From assembly GCF_019710585.1 (NCBI RefSeq), contig NZ_JAIFZQ010000002.1:1-64000 (forward strand): a stretch of DNA of 64,000 nt, given 5' to 3'. The notes beneath the pieces are model-generated. The model searched no databases. It was given only the letters and a program-made list of their open reading frames with translations, and was not told where the DNA came from. Numbering within the stretch: position 1 is the first letter of the stretch; every line of letters starts with the position of its first letter. The DNA comes from Arthrobacter sp. MAHUQ-56. Its GTDB lineage: Bacteria > Actinomycetota > Actinomycetes > Actinomycetales > Micrococcaceae. This document shows, piece by piece, positions 60,366-64,000 of this stretch. Made by a program: the position numbers and the translations under genes.

Positions 60366-61403
60366 ATGACTATCCAGCGGAAATCCAGTCGGTTCAGTCT
60401 CGAGTCCCTGGCCCTGCCCGTCATCCAGGCTCCGATGGCCGGTGGCCCGTCGACGCCGGCCCTCGCCGCGGCAGTCAGCGCCGGCGGCGGGCTCGGTTTC
60501 CTTGCGGCCGGCTATAAGACGGCTGCCGCCACGAAGGCCGAGATCGAAGCCGTCCGGGCCCTGACGGGGGCGCCGTTCGGCGTCAACCTGTTCGTCCCCC
60601 AGCCATCGGTCATCAGCGCCGAAGCGCTGCAGCAGTATGCACGCACGCTCGAACCGGATGCTGAGCGCTTCGGCGTCAGCCTCGGCGAGCCCAGGCATGA
60701 CGACGACGACTGGGACAACAAGGTCGAAGTCCTGCTGGACCTGGCCCCGGCGGTGGTTTCCTTCACCTTCGACATTCCCGACGCAGCGGTCATTGCGGCC
60801 CTCCGGGAACGGGGCATCTGCGTGGTTGCCACGGTGACAGGCCGCGGGGAAGCCCTGCAGGCACTGGAGGCCGGGGCCGATGCACTGTGCGTCCAGGGCC
60901 CCGAGGCCGGGGGCCACCGTGGAACGTTCGATGCCGCAGGCGCTTCCCCCGAGGTTGGCCTGCACGGGATCCTGGAGGAACTGCGGGACCTTGAAGTGCC
61001 CCTGATTGCGGCCGGCGGGATCACCACGGCAGCCGATAGCCGGGCCGCCCTCGCCGTCGGTGCCGTGGCCGTCCAGGCGGGTACGGCGTTCCTGCGCGCC
61101 GATGAGGCCGGAACCAAGGCGGCCCACCGGGCCGCGCTGGCAGCGCCGGACCGGTTCACCACCACTGAGGTGACCCATTCCTTCTCCGGCCGCAACGCCC
61201 GCGGGCTGCTGAACGAATTCATGCGCCGCCACGACGGCGACGCGCCCCGCGGGTACCCGGAGATCCACCACCTCACCACTCCCCTGCGGGCCGCGGCGGC
61301 AGCCGCCGGGGATCCGGACTGGCTGAACCTGTGGGCCGGCGTCGGCTACCGGAGCACCGTCGAGGGCCCGGCCGCCTCCATCCTGGCGAGCCTTCGGCCC
61401 TAA
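60366..61403 (+). CDS. Nitronate monooxygenase (2-nitropropane dioxygenase family)
   Basis: 345 residues, FMN-dependent TIM barrel. LPVIQAPMAGGPSTPALAAA (N-terminal FMN loop), GGLGFLAAGYK, GVNLFVPQ, GADALCVQGPEAGGHRGTFD (the GGH catalytic-His motif) and AAGGITTAADSRAALAVGA are diagnostic. It oxidises alkyl nitronates such as propionate-3-nitronate. The stop is followed by a short tandem repeat. Confidence 0.92.
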   Translation: MTIQRKSSRFSLESLALPVIQAPMAGGPSTPALAAAVSAGGGLGFLAAGYKTAAATKAEIEAVRALTGAPFGVNLFVPQPSVISAEALQQYARTLEPDAERFGVSLGEPRHDDDDWDNKVEVLLDLAPAVVSFTFDIPDAAVIAALRERGICVVATVTGRGEALQALEAGADALCVQGPEAGGHRGTFDAAGASPEVGLHGILEELRDLEVPLIAAGGITTAADSRAALAVGAVAVQAGTAFLRADEAGTKAAHRAALAAPDRFTTTEVTHSFSGRNARGLLNEFMRRHDGDAPRGYPEIHHLTTPLRAAAAAAGDPDWLNLWAGVGYRSTVEGPAASILASLRP

Positions 61404-61429
61404 GGCCTGGGCCGCCGTCGGACGTTCTC

Positions 61430-61465
61430 CTTAAAACCCGACTTAAAGCCCGACTTAAAGCCCGA
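61430..61465. repeat. Three 12-bp tandem repeats
   Basis: CTTAAAACCCGA, CTTAAAGCCCGA, CTTAAAGCCCGA in the 110-bp gap between the convergent nitronate monooxygenase and alcohol dehydrogenase genes. An AT-containing island in GC-rich DNA; no terminator shape of its own is evident. Confidence 0.9.
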
Positions 61466-61513
61466 CGGCGGGCCGCGCCTTTCGGAGCAGCCCGCCGCGC
61501 AACGCCACACGAC

Positions 61514-62554
61514 TCAGAGCGTGGCGGTGTCGATCACGAAGCGGTACCGGACGTCGGAAGCCAGCACGCGCTCGTAGGCGTCGTTGATCTTCTCCGCCGG
61601 GATGACCTCGATCTCGGCGCCGATACCGTGCTCGGCGCAGAAGTTGAGCATTTCCTGGGTCTCGCGGATGCCGCCGATCATGGAACCGGCGAAGGACCGG
61701 CGGCCGCCGATCAGGGCGAAGGCGTTGACCGGGAGCGGCTCGGCGGGGGCGCCCACATTCACCAGTGCGCCGTCGAGCTTCAGCAGCTGCAGGTAGGAGC
61801 TGATGTCGATCGAGGCGCTGACCGTGTTGATGATCAGGTCGAAGTGACCGGCGAGTTCGGCGAAGGTGTTCTCGTCGCTGGTGGCGTAGTAGCGGTCGGC
61901 ACCCAGGCGAAGGCCGTCTTCCTGCTTCTTCAGGGACTGCGACAGGACCGTCACCTCTGCACCCATCGCATGGGCAATCTTGACGGCCATGTGGCCCAGC
62001 CCGCCGAGGCCGACGACGGCGACCTTCTTGCCGGGGCCGGCTCCCCAGTGGTGCAGCGGTGAGTAGGTGGTGATGCCGGCGCACAGCAGGGGCGCGGCCA
62101 CGTCGAGGTCCAGGCCCTCGGGGATGGTCACCACGAAGTCCTCGGTGACGACGACGTGGGTGGAGTACCCGCCCTGGGTGATGGTCCCGTCGCGGTCCAC
62201 GGCCCCGTACGTGCCCACGTTGCCCTTCAGGCAGTACTGCTCCTCGCCCTTCTGGCAGTTGACGCACTCCTTGCAGGAGTTGACCATGCAGCCGACGCCG
62301 ACGCGGTCGCCCACCTTGTGGCGGGTGACCTTGGCGCCTACTTCGGTGACGATGCCGGCGATCTCGTGGCCGGGGACCAGCGGGTACTGCTGCGGACCCC
62401 AGTCGCCGCGGACGGTGTGGATGTCGGAGTGGCAGATGCCGGCAAACTTGATCTCGATCAGGACGTCGCGGGGGCCGACGGCGCGGCGTTCGATGGTGGT
62501 TGCAACCAGGTCCTCGGTGGCGGACGGGGATGCGTAAGCCTTGACGGTGGTCAT
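61514..62554 (-). CDS. NADP-dependent zinc alcohol dehydrogenase, YahK/AdhC-like
   Basis: 346 residues. Catalytic zinc [13 protein letters not shown] and [12 protein letters not shown]; structural zinc [15 protein letters not shown]; cofactor motif [25 protein letters not shown] near the C-terminus. This is the cinnamyl-alcohol-dehydrogenase-like group that reduces a broad range of aldehydes with NADPH. AGGAG 4 bp before ATG. Divergent from a MmyB-type regulator, 191 bp apart. Confidence 0.92.
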   Translation of the reverse strand: MTTVKAYASPSATEDLVATTIERRAVGPRDVLIEIKFAGICHSDIHTVRGDWGPQQYPLVPGHEIAGIVTEVGAKVTRHKVGDRVGVGCMVNSCKECVNCQKGEEQYCLKGNVGTYGAVDRDGTITQGGYSTHVVVTEDFVVTIPEGLDLDVAAPLLCAGITTYSPLHHWGAGPGKKVAVVGLGGLGHMAVKIAHAMGAEVTVLSQSLKKQEDGLRLGADRYYATSDENTFAELAGHFDLIINTVSASIDISSYLQLLKLDGALVNVGAPAEPLPVNAFALIGGRRSFAGSMIGGIRETQEMLNFCAEHGIGAEIEVIPAEKINDAYERVLASDVRYRFVIDTATL

Positions 62555-62745
62555 GGTTCTCCTGTGGTCTGTTGGGGGATGTTTGAAATGCTACCCGGGC
62601 CGAATGACATCAAACCCGGAAACGAGCCGGTTTAGCGAGGCCCTGCTGTAACTGGTCTTGGGAGTCCTACCCTTGGCCGGTGACTTCTTCGGTGGTTCTG
62701 GCAGTACCTCCTTAGGGATCCTGGATTCGTCGTAACGTGTTCCTC

Positions 62746-63639
62746 ATGGATAACCGAGCCGAGGTCCGACAGTTCCTGTCCTCCCGCCGCGGGCGCATCA
62801 GCCCCGAGCAGGCGGGAATCGAACCGTACGGCGGCCGGCGGCGTGTGCCCGGGCTTCGGCGTGAGGAAGTGGCCCGGCTGGCCGGCGTCAGCGTGGACTA
62901 CTACACGCGCCTGGAACGGGGAAACCTCAGCGGGGTCTCGGACAGCGTCCTGGACGCCATCGCCGGTGCCCTGGAGCTGGACCGGGCGGAGCACGACCAC
63001 CTCTACGACCTGGCCAGGGCAGCCAACACCTCGGACCGCAAGCGTGCCGCGGGCGCAGCCGGTTCCACCCCGTCACGGGTGCGGCCCGAGCTGCAGTACC
63101 TCCTGGACACCATCACCGGGGCGCCTGCGTTCATCGGCAACAACCGGCTGGATATCGTGGCCGCCAACACCCTGGGCTACGCCCTGTACTCGGACATGTA
63201 CCGTACCCCGTCGCGGCCGGCCAACCACTCCAAATTCATCTTCCTTGACCCGCGCGCCCACAATTTCTACACGGACTGGGACCGGGCAGCGAAAACCAAC
63301 GTGGCCATCCTGCGCCGGGAAGCGGGACGGAATCCGCACGACAAGGGGATCGCCGAACTCGTTGGCGAACTGTCAATGCGCAGCGACGAGTTCCGCACGC
63401 TCTGGGCCGCGCACAACGTCCGGCGCCACTACGCGGGCACCAAGTTCTTCCAGCACCCCGTGGTGGGGCTCCTCGAACTGAACTACCAGGTCCTCGGCCT
63501 GGAAGAGGACCCGGGGCACACCCTTACCGTCTATCCCGCCACTCCCGGCAGCCCCTCCGAGGAAGCCCTCAAGCTACTGGCCTCCTGGGCTGCAACGGAG
63601 AACATCGTGGCAGCGGCGCAGGCGCCCGTGCGCAGCTAG
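62746..63639 (+). CDS. XRE-family regulator with MmyB-like C-terminal domain
   Basis: 297 residues. The HTH domain (about 10-75) contains VPGLRREEVARLAGVSVDYYTRLERG, shown in part as LRREEVARLAGVSVDYY, a near-universal stretch of this actinobacterial family. The MmyB-type ligand-binding domain follows (ELQYLLDTITGAPAFIGNNR, FLDPRAHNFYTDWDRAA, HPVVGLLELNYQVL). These proteins usually control a divergent oxidoreductase gene, here the alcohol dehydrogenase. ATG at 62746; a GTG three codons earlier (62737) is possible. The stop overlaps that of the VOC gene (CTAG). Confidence 0.9.
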   Translation: MDNRAEVRQFLSSRRGRISPEQAGIEPYGGRRRVPGLRREEVARLAGVSVDYYTRLERGNLSGVSDSVLDAIAGALELDRAEHDHLYDLARAANTSDRKRAAGAAGSTPSRVRPELQYLLDTITGAPAFIGNNRLDIVAANTLGYALYSDMYRTPSRPANHSKFIFLDPRAHNFYTDWDRAAKTNVAILRREAGRNPHDKGIAELVGELSMRSDEFRTLWAAHNVRRHYAGTKFFQHPVVGLLELNYQVLGLEEDPGHTLTVYPATPGSPSEEALKLLASWAATENIVAAAQAPVRS

Positions 63640-64000
63640 GAGGCTGCGGGGGCGTCGCCGCCGGGTTCATAGCCGACCAGCCAGTGGAGCCCATAGCGGT
63701 CGATGACCTGGCCGTCGGAGGCGCCCCATGGCGTCGGGGCCAAGGGGTACACCACCCTGCCGCCGTAGCTGAGTTTGTTGAACCACTCATGCAGAATTGC
63801 AGGTTCGGCCGCGCCCAGCAATGAGAGCATCACGCCTTCGAACCGGGCGCTCTTGCCACCTGCCGGGGTATCGGAACCGGCCAAGGCGACAGGACCCGTG
63901 AGCTGCCCGTGGGCGATGGCATCCGGCGCACCGCCGGTCCGGCCAAACTCCTCATTCGTATGCAGCGACAGCCGGCCCCCAAAAATTTCCGCGTAGAAAC
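63636..64000 (-). CDS. VOC/PhnB-like glyoxalase-fold protein, C-terminal part (5' end outside window)
   Basis: 121 codons are present, reading FYAEIFGGRLSLHTNEEFG at the window edge, then GVMLSLLGAAEPAILHEWFN and YPLAPTPWGASDGQVIDRYG, then LHWLVGYEP. The FYxxxFGG start, the WG..G...D.YG..W end and the length fit PhnB/DUF1338-type VOC proteins. About 15-20 residues are missing at the N-terminus. Function unknown. Confidence 0.85.
   Translation of the reverse strand, partial: FYAEIFGGRLSLHTNEEFGRTGGAPDAIAHGQLTGPVALAGSDTPAGGKSARFEGVMLSLLGAAEPAILHEWFNKLSYGGRVVYPLAPTPWGASDGQVIDRYGLHWLVGYEPGGDAPAAS

Overview
The window is high-GC DNA with dense, mostly overlapping or closely spaced genes. The gene families present (DUF222/HNH 13E12-type protein, three GAF-ANTAR regulators, GlnR-like boxes before an ammonium transporter, stand-alone LigD polymerase domain, HspR-like MerR regulator, class A PBP, homodimer-type AceE) point to an actinobacterium of the Micrococcales, most like Arthrobacter/Pseudarthrobacter. 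It reads as ordinary chromosome. I see no rRNA, tRNA, insertion sequence, prophage or CRISPR array.

Region 1 (1-6.5 kb): the 3' part of aceE, a MobA-like nucleotidyltransferase, a DUF222/HNH gene frameshifted by a 43-bp-period tandem duplication, a translationally coupled pair (HEAT-repeat protein then a cysteine-free uracil-DNA-glycosylase-superfamily protein), and an aldo/keto reductase.

Region 2 (6.5-26.1 kb) is the functional core, a purine-degradation locus. A leftward operon runs guanine deaminase, NCS2 purine permease, XdhC, xanthine dehydrogenase FAD subunit, and a fused [2Fe-2S]-molybdopterin subunit. Divergent from it are 8-oxoguanine deaminase and a LigD-type polymerase. Uricase and a urate/xanthine permease follow. 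An IclR regulator then diverges from the operon malic enzyme, malate synthase, DUF6986 lyase-like protein and (S)-ureidoglycine aminohydrolase. Together these take guanine to xanthine to urate, and at the far end turn ureidoglycine-derived glyoxylate into malate and pyruvate. The middle steps (HIU hydrolase, OHCU decarboxylase, allantoinase, allantoate-processing enzyme) are not in the window. Similar TTTC/GAAA dyads lie in all three divergent promoter regions and suggest one regulon.

Region 3 (26-42 kb): a zinc alcohol dehydrogenase, HAD phosphatase, DUF1508 protein, GH15 and GH1 glycosidases, DUF72 and App1 proteins, a small heat-shock cluster (Hsp20, J-domain, hypothetical) with a divergent MerR regulator, a PAP2 phosphatase, a secreted subtilase with an apparently non-ATG start, an NAD epimerase, an extra adenylate kinase, a GAF-ANTAR regulator with a switch-like leader, and a single-domain response regulator.

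Region 4 (42-64 kb): an alpha/beta hydrolase, an ArsR-CDF metal-efflux operon, a fatty-acid desaturase with its ferredoxin-reductase partner, an LLM flavin oxidoreductase, two DUF202 membrane proteins, a nitrilase-family amidase, an ammonium transporter with GlnR-like boxes, a PadR repressor with a GPGF-repeat N-terminus and a strong candidate operator, a class A PBP, several small stress-type proteins, two more GAF-ANTAR regulators, SRPBCC proteins, a nitronate monooxygenase, a YahK-like alcohol dehydrogenase divergent from a MmyB-type regulator, and a VOC protein cut by the window end.

All functional calls come from reading motifs in the translated sequence. No database search was possible. 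Start codons were chosen from ribosome-binding sites, overlaps and family N-termini, and doubtful ones are flagged.
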